Origin: Porphyra umbilicalis
Lineage: Eukaryota; Rhodophyta; Bangiophyceae; Bangiales; Bangiaceae
Assembly (NCBI GenBank): GCA_002049455.2
Contig: KV918767.1
Location: 552,256-616,255, forward strand
Reading direction: 5' to 3'
Length of the DNA stretch: 64,000 nucleotides
Shown here: positions 10,773 to 23,154 of the stretch, piece by piece
How the letters are laid out: each line of letters opens with the position of its first letter
Numbering within the stretch: the first letter of the stretch is position 1
Notes under the pieces: model-generated
What the model was told of the DNA's origin: nothing
Seen by the model: only the letters and a program-made list of their open reading frames with translations
Database searches by the model: none
Position numbers and translations under genes: made by a program

Positions 10773-11609
10773 GGTGCCGCGAGCGTAAAGCCGCGACAAT
10801 ACGGATTACAAACCGCAGGCCGCGATGGACAACCAGCACGCGAACGGTACTCTGCCGGCACGAGGGAGGGGAAAGGCGGGGGACGGGAGCGGCGCACGCG
10901 CACGGGCGCAACGGCGGGTCGGCGGCACGGGGGGTGGGGAGCAAGGCGAGGCCCCCACACACCGGGAATGGGAAGGGAGCTGCCGTACCCAAGCACGGAG
11001 GCGGTGGTTCCAACCGGGGCGCCCTCGCCTACGATCGATTCGATGGGTTTCATGGCCGCCAATCAACTTTACAGACCGCTTCGTGCGGGTGCTGATGTAC
11101 TTGAAAGATCAAATCCCGTCGCCCAAAACTAGGGCGACGCGGCTGGGTGCGCGCGCGGGAACGCGACCGGCCCCCGCGCGCCGCGCCACGCCTCCCCACC
11201 CGCCCCGCCGCGCCGTCGCGCAGTTGCGGTCGACGTGTGCGGCGCGCGGCCCGCCGCGCGGCGCGTCTGCCCCGCGTCAGCGGCGGCCGCCAACCGGCCC
11301 GGTCGCCGCGTGGGTCGTTTGGGTGCCGCTCGCGGCAGACGCCGCGCGGGTGGTTGGTGGCGCCGTGCGCGCCGCGTCGGCCGCCGCCCCCGCCGCCGCC
11401 GCTCGTCCCCGCGTCGGCCGCCGTCCCGGGTGTCGCGGCTGGCGCGGCGTCCCCCCCCCCCCATTTTTTTTTCACTCGGTCTCTTTTTTGGCGGCGACGC
11501 GACGCCGCTTGTCCCCCCCCCCACCTTGTCCGCTGGCGGTTGCTTCTCTCCCGCTCTCCCTCCCGCCCGCTCCGCCCCTCCCCCTCCCCCCCCCACCCCG
11601 GCCACCGCC
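10773..11609. other. Divergent promoter region between the NDUFS1-type and ASH2-like genes
   Basis: This is an 837-bp spacer between two outward-facing starts. The central part (about 10,985-11,130) is lower in GC and the most promoter-like. Pyrimidine/T tracts occur at 11463-11500, just upstream of the ASH2-like ATG. No recognisable coding sequence is seen. Confidence 0.45.
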
Positions 11610-11795
11610 ATGGCGACGCCCAACTCGACCGCGTCGTCCCCCGCGGGCGGCCACCCCCCCCACCCGTCGGGTCGTCGTCCCCCTACGCCCCCCCGCGGCG
11701 CTGCCGCCGCCGCCGCCGACGGCGGGGGCGCCGCTGCCGGCCGTCCCCGGGGGGCACCACCGCCCCCACCCGGTGGGGCTCCCGCCGCTCACTGG

Positions 11796-11826
<31 letters not shown>

Positions 11827-13469
11827 GGCGGCGGCGGGCCGCCCGCCGACGCGCCCGGCCCGTGGGCGTTGGTCACCACCCCCGAACCGTCGCTGCCGCC
11901 GCTCCTCGACCCGCCGGCGGCGGCCGCCGCCGCCGCCGCCGCCGCCGCCGACCCGTACACCGCCGCCGCCGCTGCCGTTGCGGCGGCGGCGGCGGCGGCG
12001 GCGGCGGGCGGGGGCGCGCCGCCCGCCTACACCTTTGCGCCGCCCCACACGGGGGGGGTGCCGCACCACCTGCTGCCGCCCCACTTTGGGCCGTATGGGG
12101 TGTCGGCGCCGGGCACGGCCTACGCCCTCCCCCCGCCGTCCCTGTACGGGCCCGCCGTTGACGCGGCGGTCGCGTCGGCGCCGGGGGGGGGTACGGGGGG
12201 CACGCGCACCCCCTCGGCGCGCTGCCGGGCCTCGCCGCCTACGCGCCCGTGCCCGGGGGGGGGGGGGGTACCACCACCTACCCCTCGACGGCGGCGCCTT
12301 GTACGCGCCGCTCCCGCCCGCGGCGGCGCCCGCGGCGGCCCCCGCCGCGCTGCACCAGCCGCCGGCATTGGTGGCGGCGACGGCGGGGCGGGGGCGGGGG
12401 TGGCGGCGCCGCCGCCGCCGCCGCCCCACCCCCACCACCCCACGCCGTCGCCTTGGCGGCGTTTGGCCGCGCGGCGGCGGTCGCCGACGGCGGGCACGGG
12501 GGGGGCTTTGGGGGCGCCCCGCCCACCGACGGGGCGGGCGACGCCGGGGCCCGTTTTGGCCCCACTGGCGGGGGGGGGGGGGTGGCGCCGGCGGCGGCGC
12601 CGCCGCCCGCGGCCCCGCCTTTGGGGCGGGCACCCCCCGCGCCCCGCGCCCCCGCCGACGCCGACCGACGGCGGCGGCGGGGGGGGGGTGGGGGGAGCCA
12701 CGCGCCCCCCCGCGGGGTGGCCCCCCTCGCCCCCGCCCGCGCCGGCGCCGGCGGTCGCGCCGGCGGCGCGCCCGCCCCCGCCGCCGCCCCGCCGTCGGCC
12801 CCGCCGCCCGTGCCGACGGCCCGCGCGGTGCGGGCGGCGGGGCGACGACGCCCCCGCCGCCGCCGCCGGCGGCCGCGCGCGCGCCGCCCCGCGGCGGGGG
12901 GGGCGTCCAAGGCGGCGGCGGCGGCGGCGGCAATGGCGCCGGCGCCGGCAACGGCGCCGGCCTCCCCAGACGATTACAGCGACGGGCCGGCGGCGGGGGT
13001 GGTGCGGCGGCGGCGGCGGCGGCGGCGGGGCCACGCCCCCGTCTGGGGCGTCGACGCTCCGCGCGCCGCCGCTGGCGCTGCCGGCAGCGGCCGCGCCGGC
13101 GGCGGTGGCGGCGGCGGCGGCTGGCGCCGCCGCCGCGGCGGCGGCGGGGGGGGCGGGGAGCAGCCCCCGCCCGCCGCCGGGGGGGGGGCCCCCCCGTCGC
13201 CCCGGGGGGGCGCCCCCCCGCCGCGGCCCCGCCGCGGCGGTCCCCGCCGGGTGGCGCGGCGGGCGCGGCGGCGGGCGCGGGCGGGCGCGGGGGGGGGGCG
13301 CCAATCGTGCGGGGGGGGGGGGGGGGGGGCGCAAGGTCCCCGCGCGTGCCGGCCGCCCGGCGGGGGGGGGGGGGGGGACGCGTCGGGTGCGGCGCCGGCG
13401 GCGCCGGCGGCGGTGGCAGACGCGGCGGCGGGGAGCGACGGGGGGCGCCCGTGGGAGCCGCCGCCGTCG

Positions 13470-13504
<35 letters not shown>

Positions 13505-16438
13505 GGGCGCGCCGTCGGCGAGCCCCTCCCCCGCGCGCGGCACCCCCCCCCCGGCGGTGGCGCCGCCGCCGCCGCCGGCATCAGCGGCAGCGGCGGCGGT
13601 GCCCCCCCCCCCCCTCTACGGGCGGCATGGTGCCGCCCCTGCCGACGCCGTGGAAGACGACGACGCAGCTTGCGTTTGCAGAGCTCATCCGGCAGCACGC
13701 GCCGGCGGGCGGCCGCCGCCACTTTACGTATGGGGAGCTTGAGGGCGTCATCAGCACCCACTGGGTGGCCATGTGTGGGAACCGGCCGCAAGACTCGCGC
13801 TCCCAGTCGGCCATGCGGCGGGCGCTGCTCAAGCCCGCCGTCCTCATCCCCGTCACCGCCGCCGGGCGGCGGTCGGGGGCCCCCATTGGCGCGCCGCTCG
13901 GGCCGACGCGCTACGCGATGGAGTGGCAGCTGCCGCGCGAGGCGGGCGGCGGCGGCGGCGGCGGCGGCGCGCCCGCCGGCGGTGCGGCGGCGGCGGCGGC
14001 GGCGGCAGAGGCGGCGGCGGTGCCCGCCGCCGCCGCCCCGCCCGCCGCCGCCGCCGCCGCGGTGGTGACGGGCAAGCGGCGGCGGGAGGAGGGGGGGGGG
14101 GCAGTGCCGCCGCCGGGGGGGCGAGGGGGCGGGGGGGGGGGGGGGGGCGCCGCCACTGAGGGGGGGGGGGGGCCACCGGCCGCGGCCGCCGCACGTCGGC
14201 GGGCGCGCGGCGGCCGCGCGCGTCGCCGCCGCCCGTCGGGGACGGGGGCGCGCGGCTCGGCGCCGACGCGTTGGCGGCGGCTGCCGCCGGCGCGCCCGCC
14301 GCCACGGGCGCCGACGGGGCGGCGGTGCCCAAAGGCGGCGCCGGTGCGGGGGCGGCTCCCGCCGGCGGCGGCGGCGCCGACGCCGCCGCCGACGGCGCCG
14401 GCGTCGTCCCCCCCCCGTCACGTTTGTGCCTGCCGACTGGCTCGCCCCCCCCCCGGCACGCCCGTGCGGCTGTCGGAGCGGGACGACCGGGCGCCCGCGC
14501 TCACGCTCGACGCGGACGGCTCGACGGTGCGGGGGCACCTCGGCTACCGCTCCGCGCGCGCGACGCACGGGGTGCGGTCGGGGGGCACCTGGTACTGGGA
14601 GGCGACGCTCGTCGCCGTCGACCCCGCGGGCGTCACGGGCAACGTGCGCGTTGGGTGGTCGACGCGGCGGGCAGACGTGGAGACGCCCGTCGGCTACGCG
14701 CACGGCTCGTTTGGCCTCCGGGATCGGAGTGGGGAGGTGGTCACCGCCGCCCGCCTCCGCCCCTACCTCCCCCGCTGCGGTCGGGGGATGTGGTCGGCCT
14801 CGCCCTGACCCTCCCGCCGGTGCTCTCCCCCGAGGAGGACCAGGCGGTGGCCGACGCAGAGGCCCAGTGGGCGGTCTTCAAGTGGAACTGGCGGGGGCAC
14901 GGCAAGATGCCCCCAGACTCGGGGGTGACCCTCACCGACGCGGCACTCCGCTTTGCCGTCAATGGCGAGTGGGGGGCAGACGTGTTGGGCATGCCCCCGC
15001 CCGTGGCCGCGGCGGCGGGCGCGGGCGCCGACGCGCCCGCCGCCGACGCGGCCGACGCGGCCGCGTCGACGCGCGGCGGCGCGGCGCCAAGGACGCCCGT
15101 GTCGACCGCCGCCGTCGCGGCGGCGGCAGCGTCGTCGTCGGCGGCGGCCGACGCAGACGCAGACGCGGCGGCGGGTGCGCCGGCGGCGCCGGCGGGCCTC
15201 CGCGCCGCCGACTACTTCCCCACCGTCTCGTGTTACCGCGGGGGGGCGGCGCGCGTCAACTTTGGGCCGACCTTTGCCTTTCCCCCGCCCCCGGGCGCCC
15301 GCGCGTATTGTTTGCTCGCGGGGACGGCGCCGCCGGTGCGGCCGCCGCCGCCGCCGCCGCCGGTGGCAACCGCGGTTGGGAGCGACGCTGCCGACGGGGG
15401 GGCGGCGGCGGCGGCCGCCGCCGGCGCGCCGCCGCCCGACCCGCCGCCGCCGCCGCCCGCGTCGCCCGTGGCCAATGGCGGCACGGCGGGGGGTGGGGGG
15501 GGGTGCCCCCGCCGCCCCCGCCGCCGCCGCCGCCGGTCGGCTCCCCCGCCGCGGGCGCGGGGGGGGCTGCACCGGCGCCCGCCGCCGCCGCTGCCGGCGG
15601 CGGGGCCGCGGCGGCGCGCGGGGCGGGCGGGGGCGCCCCGCCGCCGCCGCCGGCGGGCGCGGGGGTGGGCGCCCCGTCGGCGGCGGCGGCGGCGGCGGCG
15701 GCCGCCGCGTCGACGGCGGCGGCGGGCGCGGCTGCCGGCGGCGGGGCCATGGACGTGGACGGGGGCGCGGGGGGCGGCGCGCCGGCGGCGGCGCGGGGGG
15801 GGGGGATGTCCCCGGGGGGGGGCCCATCCCCCATGGAGGGCGTGTCGTTGCCCGCGCCGCCGCCGCCGCCGCCGGCTGCCGCCGCCGCCGCGCCGCCGCC
15901 GCGCGGCCGCCCCCCCGCCGGGGACGGGGCGACGGTGCCGGCGGGCGCGCCGCCGCCGGCGGGGGCGGTCAAGGCAGAGGCGCCGCCGCCGGCGGGCGCG
16001 GCGGCGCCGGCGGCGCCGGCGCCGGCGCCCGGGGGGCGCGCGCCCCCGCCCGTGGGGGGGGCGCCGCCCGCGGCGGCCGCGGCGCCGCCGCCGCCGCCGC
16101 GCGGCGCGCCGACGGCGCTGAAGGGGGGGGGGGCGCCCCCGCCCGCACCGGCGGCTGTCGCCAGCCGCGCGGCGGCGGCGGCGCACGGGGCGGCGTCACT
16201 GGGCGGGACGGTGGCACGGGCGGCGCGGGATGCGGCGGCGGCGGCGCTCGCGCCGGCGGGGGCGGCGGCGCCCCCCACGGCGGCGGCGGCAGGGGCTCCG
16301 CCCGGCGGGGCTGGGGCGCCGCCCGGCGGGTCCCCCGCCGCCTCGACGTCCGCGCGTGCCCCCCCGGCGGTCGCGCCGGCGGCGGCGGCGGCGGCGGCCG
16401 CGGCGGCCGCGTCGCCGGCGGTGCGAGGCTCGACGTGA
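11610..16438 (+). CDS. ASH2-like COMPASS subunit with winged-helix and SPRY domains (frame broken at G/C runs)
   Basis: The ATG at 11610 sits in a strong context (GCCACCGCCATGG). About 670 residues of Ala/Gly/Pro low complexity precede a winged-helix-like segment at about 13628-13935: TTQLAFAELIRQHAPAGGRR, FTYGELEGVISTHWVAMCGN, then SAMRRALLKPAVLIPV. The SPRY domain runs from about 14497 to 15300: RGHLGYRSARATHGVRSGGT, then WYWEATL, VRVGWSTRRADVETPVGY, a slip at the C-run near 14773, GDVVGLALTLP, then YFPTVSCYRGGAARVNFGPT and FAFPPP. This order and the 'YFP-x-(V/I)S-x-Y...NFGP-x-F' ending are those of ASH2/Bre2, a subunit that stimulates H3K4 methyltransferase complexes in the nucleus. No PHD/zinc finger was found. 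The C-terminal about 370 residues are again Ala/Gly/Pro-rich, ending at TGA 16436-16438. Several other frame changes occur in G-runs of the low-complexity part. Confidence 0.8.
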
Positions 16439-16860
16439 GCGCCCCGGGGGGCCCCGCCGTGCGCGGGTGCCGGCCCGTGCGGGGGCGCGGGAGTGTCGCC
16501 GCGGGATGGGTGGGGGGGGGTCTGGCGTCGGCGTGGCGTGTGTGTCGTTGTTTTTTTTTTCTTGGGTTTCCCTCGCGTTTTTGTTTTTTTTCGGAAACGC
16601 CCCGTGCGGGCGCGTCCGTGTGTGTCTCGCCCGTCTGCCGCGCCGGGTCGGACCGCGGGGTGGGCGTGGGGGGGTCCCGCTGTGCCCGAAACGGGTGCTT
16701 TGCGCGCCAAGCCGAGACGACGGCCGCCAGCACCGCCCCCCCCACGCAGCGACCGACAGGCCCGCTTTGCGACCGCCGTTTCGAGCACAAAAAGTTATCC
16801 TCTGCACGCACATCCTCCCCCACGCCCATGCACACAAACGCAGTCAACAAGGCACGCAGC
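16439..16860. other. Convergent 3' region between ASH2-like and SARAF genes
   Basis: The 3' ends of two convergent genes share this 422-bp spacer. T-rich tracts at 16549-16591 lie about 110-150 bp after the ASH2-like stop. No coding sequence is evident. Confidence 0.45.
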
Positions 16861-17793
16861 TCAATAGCGCGCCGGCGTCGTGCCGTAGCCGCCGCCGCCG
16901 CCGCCGTCGGGCTCCCCCCCAATCGGCACGTAGCCACCACCCCCCTGCCGGTCGCGCTTAAACTGGTCGTACACAAACTTGCGGCCGCGAAAGTACACCC
17001 ACACGGACGCGCAGAGGAGGAGACAAAAGTAGGCCACGTGCACGGGCTTGACCGTGTACGCCGCATAGTTGAGCGCATACTCGAGGCGGCAGCTGTCGCG
17101 GAGGACGTAGCCCGCCCCCCCCCCTTGCCCGTGTACGGCTCACACACGACCGTCGTGTCGCCAAACTGGACGGCCGGGTCGAGGTCCGCCTCGCAGCGCC
17201 AACTAATGTGGGAGCCGTCGTAGCCCGCATTGACGCACTGGACCTTGTGGGGGTAGGCCGACCAATCCCCCTTGGCCGACCCCCCGACGCAGTCCAGTTG
17301 GGGGGAGGAGAGGCCCGACGCCGACGCCGTGCGCCCGTTTTCCGAAAAGATGAGGGCGGTCATGGAGCGCGCATAGACCGCATCGTCCTCGTGGCGGGTG
17401 CCGTGGCCGGCGCTGCCAGCGGCGGTCGTCGCACGGTTGGTGTGTGTGTCGTCGGGGGGGGGGGGGGGGTGAGCGCCGTGGGGGGGGGGGGGGGGGCACG
17501 GCCGCCGCACGCCCGGCGGAGCGGCCAGACGTGGGCGACGACGCGTCGGCGGCAACAACCGCCGCAGCGTCGGCCTTGACCGCGGCAGCGCCACCCACGT
17601 CGGCCGTCGACGCGCCGACCGGCGCCGCGACGGCACTGGCGGCGCCGACGGGCGCCGCGTCGGCGGGAGCCGCGCCCGCGGCCGCCGCCTCGTGCGGCAC
17701 CGCCGCGGCCGTTGCGGCGGCCGCGGCGGCGAGCACCGCCACGGCCGCCGTCAGGAGACACCGCCGCGGGCGGGAGCGGCCGACGACCGCCAT
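16861..17793 (-). CDS. SARAF: SARAF/TMEM66-like store-operated calcium entry regulator
   Basis: The ATG at 17793 opens a signal peptide (MAVVGRSRPRRCLLTAAVAV followed by an Ala-rich core), then an Ala-rich stretch. After a slip in the C-rich tract 17456-17500, the conserved lumenal domain appears: YARSMTALIFSENGRTAS, LSSPQLDCVGGSAK, VQCVNAGYDGSHISWRCEAD, then LDPAVQFGDTTVVCEPYTG. A second slip at the C-run 17115-17124 joins it to GYVLRDSCRLEYALNYAAYT, a membrane segment VHVAYFCLLLCASVWVYF, and a Gly-rich cytosolic tail ending in TGA at 16861-16863. The Cys pattern, 'W-x-C-x-(A/T)DLD' and 'LRxSC-x-LEY' are diagnostic of SARAF, an ER membrane protein that in animals dampens STIM-dependent calcium entry. 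Its role in algae is not known from sequence. Confidence 0.85.
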
Positions 17794-20678
17794 GGCGCGC
17801 CGCGGGCCACAGGGACGGCAAAGGCGGGCGGGCGGGGGCGGGCGTCAACGACGGGGGCGGCCGTCGCGGGCGCGGCGGGGCGGCACGGCGGCGGCCGGGC
17901 GGCGGCGCTGCCGGCGCGCCGGGCCAGCACCACAAGCGCCGCCTCGGCCGCGCGCGCCGGCTGCTGCAAGCGCGGCGGCGGCTGCGGCGGTTGCAGTGCC
18001 GCCAGCGCGCAGGGTGGAGGATCCCCCCTCGGACGACCCGCTGGCGCCAAGGACCGCGCTGTAAACGGCTCAACGCGCTGGAGGATGGTCCGAGCAGGCA
18101 AGAAGAGTTCTTTCAGATGAAACCTATTGATGCGACGCAATTATGTGCTTCCTGGTTCTTTGCTTTGCAAGAAGGCATTTGCCGTTTCCTTCATACATTA
18201 CAATCTTGCCTCTTTTTCGGCCAGCTCCTCCTGCTGGCCGAGGAGGTCCGCTTGCGATTGACGACAGTGCCGCACAGCGGGTCCAGATCCGTGTTCTCTG
18301 CGATCTGATAGATTCTTGCAATTTCGCGCATTTTTCGCATCACATGTGCCTCCTATACGACACCCTGGCCTGTTGGAGTACCTCAAGACGTCCTACGACG
18401 GCATGCATGTGTCGATATCGCCTATAACTACAGTCCTACATATGACCGCCAGCACTGTTCTCTGCACCACTGTGCGTTCGACGCTGTTCCGACCGTGCTA
18501 TGTCTTCGTACGACCAATAGTGCACTCGCACGGTAGGAGCACGTGCACAGCGCCAGGAACGATATGCACACCAAGTGTGCACAATTTAGAATGCTGTGCG
18601 CATTATTTTTGTCAGCCAGCATCCGAATTGGGTGTTCTGTTGTCATTCTGGTGCAGAATGCCTTGTCGCGTGTCGTCTGGCCCCCCACGACGCCGTAGAG
18701 GCGGGAGGGGGCGGCCGCCGCCACGCCCTGCGCCTCAAATGCGTGTGCATATGTACACTCAAGGAGGCACTCATGTTTTCTTCTGACCTCTCTGTGCTTC
18801 ACGAGCACCACCAAATGCACATGAAATAGGGCTTCGTGCACCAAAGATGTGGCTGAACGGGTCGACTCCAGCCTGTTTGGCCCCTATATTGGGTGCCAGA
18901 AGGAACACGGGTTTGGACCCACTGTGCCGCTGGTGCCAGCGTGGAGCGGCTTCCGCGCAGATCCACACGCTTCGTGCTGATGCGCACCCGTGCGTGGCTC
19001 CTCCATAAGGAGCGGGCCCATCTCCTTTGCTTCCTCGGCCAGACCCGGAAAAAGGCTGTGCGCAGTGCCGCTGTACAAGCACCACCGCTCGACATCCTGC
19101 CCCCCCTCCCCGACTTGACAGCGGAAACGCGGCGCGGGCGGTCGACCTCGGCACGGCTTCTCGGACGCCATGTGCCACAACTTCATGCATGTCACGCATG
19201 CGGCGCGGCGTCGTCGCCCTATGCAGGCGCTGCGGTTGCTCGGCGCTTGCGTTGCCCCCTGCAGCTGCCACTCTGGTTCGGCCTGCAACTTGTGTAGCCT
19301 TCCAAGTCCAGACCGCGAGCTCGCGGCCCCAGCCACTTCGTCAGAGTGTCGCCACTCCCCTATCGACCGAGTTCAGAGACGCACAGCCACACAGCGCATC
19401 GCCGCCGCATGGGATCGCAAACGAACACAGAAACAATTCATGCCCGTCTCTACCTCAGCGCAGGTCACGCCACGGCCGTCCAAGCTGACGCTCGTCAGCG
19501 GCCCGTTCTGTTGGCTTCCGTGGCGGCGGCGTGTCAGCGACTGGCAGCGTTGACTCTGCCCAGCATCTGAGGGGGGGGCTACCGTGTCGCCGCTGCTGCT
19601 GGCGGCATCAGCCGTGGCAGTGACCCTCGGGCCAGGCCCCAGATGCCCGCCACAAGGCTCGAAAAAGAGGGTCGGACGGACGCGCCGGCCGAGACTGGCG
19701 TTGACGGTCGGCCTCTGCTGTTGCCGAGCATGCGTCGGACCGCCGCCGTTGCTGTACGCGCCGTCCGCTGACACCGAAGCGGTCGGGGAGGCGATGCAAT
19801 TGGCCACCTGCCGCGGTTGTGACGCCCATTGGACGGCGTGTCGCCAGACCGAGCCCCTTCGGCCGGGCGACGCTGGAGTCTGCGGGTGGGGCGTGCCATG
19901 CGCTGCACTGTGCGCACCGGGTCCGTCTGCGGCGGCGCACCTCTTGGCCGTCGACTAGCCGAACCGCCGTCGTCGAGGGACTGGCGGGGGGGCGAGCGTG
20001 TGGCGACCGCCATAGGGTGCCGAGGGTCGACCGGGCGCTGTCGAGTGCCGCCGCCCGCTGCGCCCGTCGAGCATTGGAGCCACGGACTGCCGCACGGCGT
20101 GTGCTGTTGTGGTGGTGCCTGCGCGTGTTTGCACCTGTATCTTGGCCCTGTGGCTACTGTGACGCGCTTTGTTTTTGTTCCCGTCCCTGTTGTCCCCCCC
20201 CCCTGCCTCCTCCTGGAGCACGCGCGGGCCGGCGCACTTGATTTGGTCGATTCCCTGCCCCCACCACTACCGCCTGCGAGCCGGACGGGTGGGTGCGCCG
20301 TCAGCCAGGATCCCACCACCAGGTGGCGGTTGCTGTGGGCGCAGCGCCCGGCAGGCTGCACCGGTCTGAGCGCACAGTGGGCACCGAGCGCGTGCACCGT
20401 GGGGCTGAGGCGGGCTCTGTTGTTTCCTACCTGAGTGTGCCTCTTGCCCTGCCTGCCTGGTGTGCTCTGCCGTACTTAGTGCCGACTGTCTGGTACCTGC
20501 CGACCCAACCGTCCCGTGTCAACGTCGGCCGGCTCTCTTGCATACCGTCACCATCCCCACATCGGCTGCCTCTCCCTCTCCACCCCCGCCAAGGACACCA
20601 CCCCCATCCGACGCCCACCTCCGCCACCTACCCCGCTCTGGCCCATTTTGCCCTGGGCCCTCCCCCCCCATCTCCACC
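17794..20678. other. Long gene-free region between SARAF and GDP-mannose pyrophosphorylase genes
   Basis: The first 270 bp are GC-rich low-complexity sequence, probably the SARAF upstream region. From about 18,060 the composition becomes more balanced. Short open frames occur on both strands (for example 18884-19336 minus, 19579-20397 minus and 19829-20434 plus), but none shows a conserved domain, and the opposite strands are equally open. A degenerate mobile element or a lineage-specific gene cannot be excluded. The last 150 bp are pyrimidine-rich leader directly before the ATG at 20679. Confidence 0.4.
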
Positions 20679-22291
20679 ATGAAGGGCCTGATCCTGGTCG
20701 GCGGTTTTGGCACGCGCCTCCGCCCGCTGACGTTCTCCAAACCCAAGCCGCTCGTGGAGTTTTGCAACAAGGCCATGGTGCTGCACCAGATCGAGGCGCT
20801 GGCCGCCGTCGGTGTCAGCGAGGTGGTCCTGGCTGTCAACTACCAACCGCATATCATCGAGCAGTTCCTGGCCAAGGAGTCGGACAAGGTACGTGTGGGA
20901 CCCACATTTTTTACTTTCCGGGTGGCGGCTGAGCAGAACCAGTGGTTGAGCGGGCGCGTGGAGGCTGGACGTGTCGACACTCCGTCGGGCGGGCCGGCCG
21001 GGGTGCGAGCAGGATCTGGCATGCGGCGTGTTGGTGGGGTGTTGCAGGACTGTCAGCAGAGCTACGCCTTCCGGATGGGAGGCGTTGCCTGGGGGGGTGA
21101 TGCCTGGCGCGACTCTTCGGCAAGACGGTCGCGTCGTTGCTGTCGCCCAGTGTTGTAGGCGGCGGCGGTAGAGGGTCCACGTCTGTGTCTTGGTCGGGTG
21201 CGCACAGCGCATGCAGGCGAGCTACTGCCAGTGGTTGTCGCCTTGGAGTTGTGCTCCTACGTTATGGTTGCTGGCGTGCGTGGTGTTTTTCTTGATTGTT
21301 GTTGCGCTCCTGGCGTGTAAGCCAGTTGCTGACCTTGTGTTGTTCCCTTTGCCTGTTGTTCCTCGCGTATGGAGTCCTCTTCTTGCCCTGTCACGTCCTT
21401 TGTCCACGGTCGTGACATCCACAGTTGGGCATCAAAATCACCACCTCGCTGGAGGACGAGCCGATGGGCACCGCCGGTCCGCTCAAGGTGGCGGAGAAAC
21501 ACCTCAACGATGGGGAGCCGTTCTTCGTGCTTAACTCAGACGTGACATGCGACTTCCCCTTCCAAGCCATGATCGACTTCCACAAGAAGACGGGCGCCGA
21601 GGGCACCCTTCTGGTGACCAAGGTGACTGACCCGTCCAAGTTTGGCGTCATCTTGTATGATGAAGGGGGCAAGATTAACCAGTTTGTGGAGAAGCCGCAG
21701 CACTTTGTCGGCGACCGCATCAACGCGGGCATCTACCTGCTCTCCCCCGGTGTGTTCGACCGCATCGAGTTGCGGCCAACATCGATCGAGAAGGAGGTGT
21801 TCCCGATCATGGCCAAGGAGTCCACGCTCTTCTGCATGGAGCTCCCGGGCTTCTGGGCCGACGTTGGCCAGCCGGCTGACTTCCGGTCCGGGACGGCGCT
21901 CAATTTGGCGTCGCTCCGCGAGAGTGCCCCCGATACGCTCGCCTCGGGTGAACCGATCGAGGGCAACGTAATGGTGGCGCCGGATGCTGTCATCGGCAAG
22001 GGCTGCCGCATCGGCCCGGACGTCGTCGTTGGCCCAGGCTGTATCGTCGGCGACGGTGTGCGCCTGGTGCGGTCGACGCTGCTCGGCGGCTCGCGTATTG
22101 GAAGTAACTCGTACGTGGCCGACAGCATCGTTGGCTGGTCGTCAAAGGTCGGCGAGTGGGCCCGCCTGTGCAACGGCTGTGTATTGGGCGAAGACGTGTC
22201 CATCAAGAGCGAGGTGTGCGCGTCGGGCGCCACGGTCCTGCCACACAAGAGCGTCAGCGCCGACATCATGTCGCCCAAGATTGTGCTCTAG
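20679..22291 (+). CDS. GMPPB: Mannose-1-phosphate guanylyltransferase (GDP-mannose pyrophosphorylase, beta type)
   Basis: Two exons, 20679-20888 and 21425-22291, give 358 residues, matching the usual about 360. Exon 1 holds the nucleotidyltransferase signature ([20 protein letters not shown], then KPKPLVEF), and [15 protein letters not shown]. Exon 2 resumes in phase 0 at [20 protein letters not shown], followed by [45 protein letters not shown], and C-terminal hexapeptide repeats of the left-handed beta-helix. The enzyme makes GDP-mannose from mannose-1-phosphate and GTP in the cytosol, feeding glycosylation and cell-wall mannan. There is no targeting peptide. The reading frame is intact and no homopolymer problem is seen. 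Confidence 0.96.
20889..21424 (+). other. Intron (536 bp, phase 0) in the GDP-mannose pyrophosphorylase gene
   Basis: The intron starts GTACGTGTGG and ends TCCACAG. Joining the exons restores the family sequence ESDK-LGIKIT without gap. In-frame stops and loss of similarity inside the interval support removal. Confidence 0.92.
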
Positions 22292-23154
22292 GCCGCGCGG
22301 GGACTTGTGTGGTGGGGAAAGGCGTTTGACACTGTTCGATGGGGTAGGGGGGTGGAAGGAGGAGGTTGGGAAGTCTACTCGTTAGGTGCTATACGGCTGA
22401 CTGTGCGGCTTGACAGTCAACGTGGCCGAGAAGATGGTGCCATGTTCTTTCGCCTCTGCATGTATTTCTTATTGCCTGTTGGCGAGGTGATCCTTGTTTC
22501 ATGCTTGGCTTGCGCCCGCGCTACTTCCTGTCTCTGTAACTACTGAATACGTGGTCCGTACGTGGTGTGTTTCATGCGTGCCATGCTTGCTGTTCAATGT
22601 GCCACGTGGACACCGGCGGGCGCTGCGTTTACATCCTTTCTGGGCTATGACCCGTCAACGTGCATGTTGGCCTCGCCTGCTGACCTTCCCACACTTCTCG
22701 ATTTCGTGCTCACGCGTTCAACGGATCGTTGGTGGTCCAGCCCGCTGCAATTGCGGCCAAAGTGCACTCGAGAGGAGAACGAGACCGGCAGAACGGTTCG
22801 CAGTTACCGTCGCCCGTCGCTGTACAGGAAAAGGATAGGGTGAAGACGCACAGTCTAGACATGCGCGGTTCTATACCCTGCGAGTCTGCACCCACTCGAC
22901 AAACAACGGACAAGAACTGCCTCGGGCTGGACCGACGCAACAGTGAACGAACGACCCTGCATCAACCCAACGACAAATGCCACCGCGAAGGACCCAGCAC
23001 GCCCTCAGCCAAGAAACGGCGGCAGTGTGGTCGGTCTGGTCGACTCGCCAGTGACCGACAACCAAAGGGTCTCACAGCCAGTTCAGTCCACACCGGCTCC
23101 CTCTGCCCGCCCAGCGATGTGCCCGCACGTGATGATGTCAGTCGGTACGTAAGA
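22292..23154. other. Convergent 3' region
   Basis: This lies between the stops of the GDP-mannose pyrophosphorylase gene (+) and the mitochondrial membrane protein gene (-). Composition is moderate. The first 250 bp are T/G-rich, consistent with a 3' UTR. No domain-bearing open frame and no structured repeat were seen. Confidence 0.45.

Noticed and set aside
11683..14703. A minus-strand open frame of about 1,000 codons
   Set aside because: It is antisense to the ASH2-like gene and consists of Arg/Pro/Gly runs that mirror the codon bias of the real strand. No domain is present.
19579..20397. Minus-strand frame of 272 codons in the long intergenic region
   Set aside because: Compositionally biased, overlapped by three equally open plus-strand frames, and without recognisable similarity.
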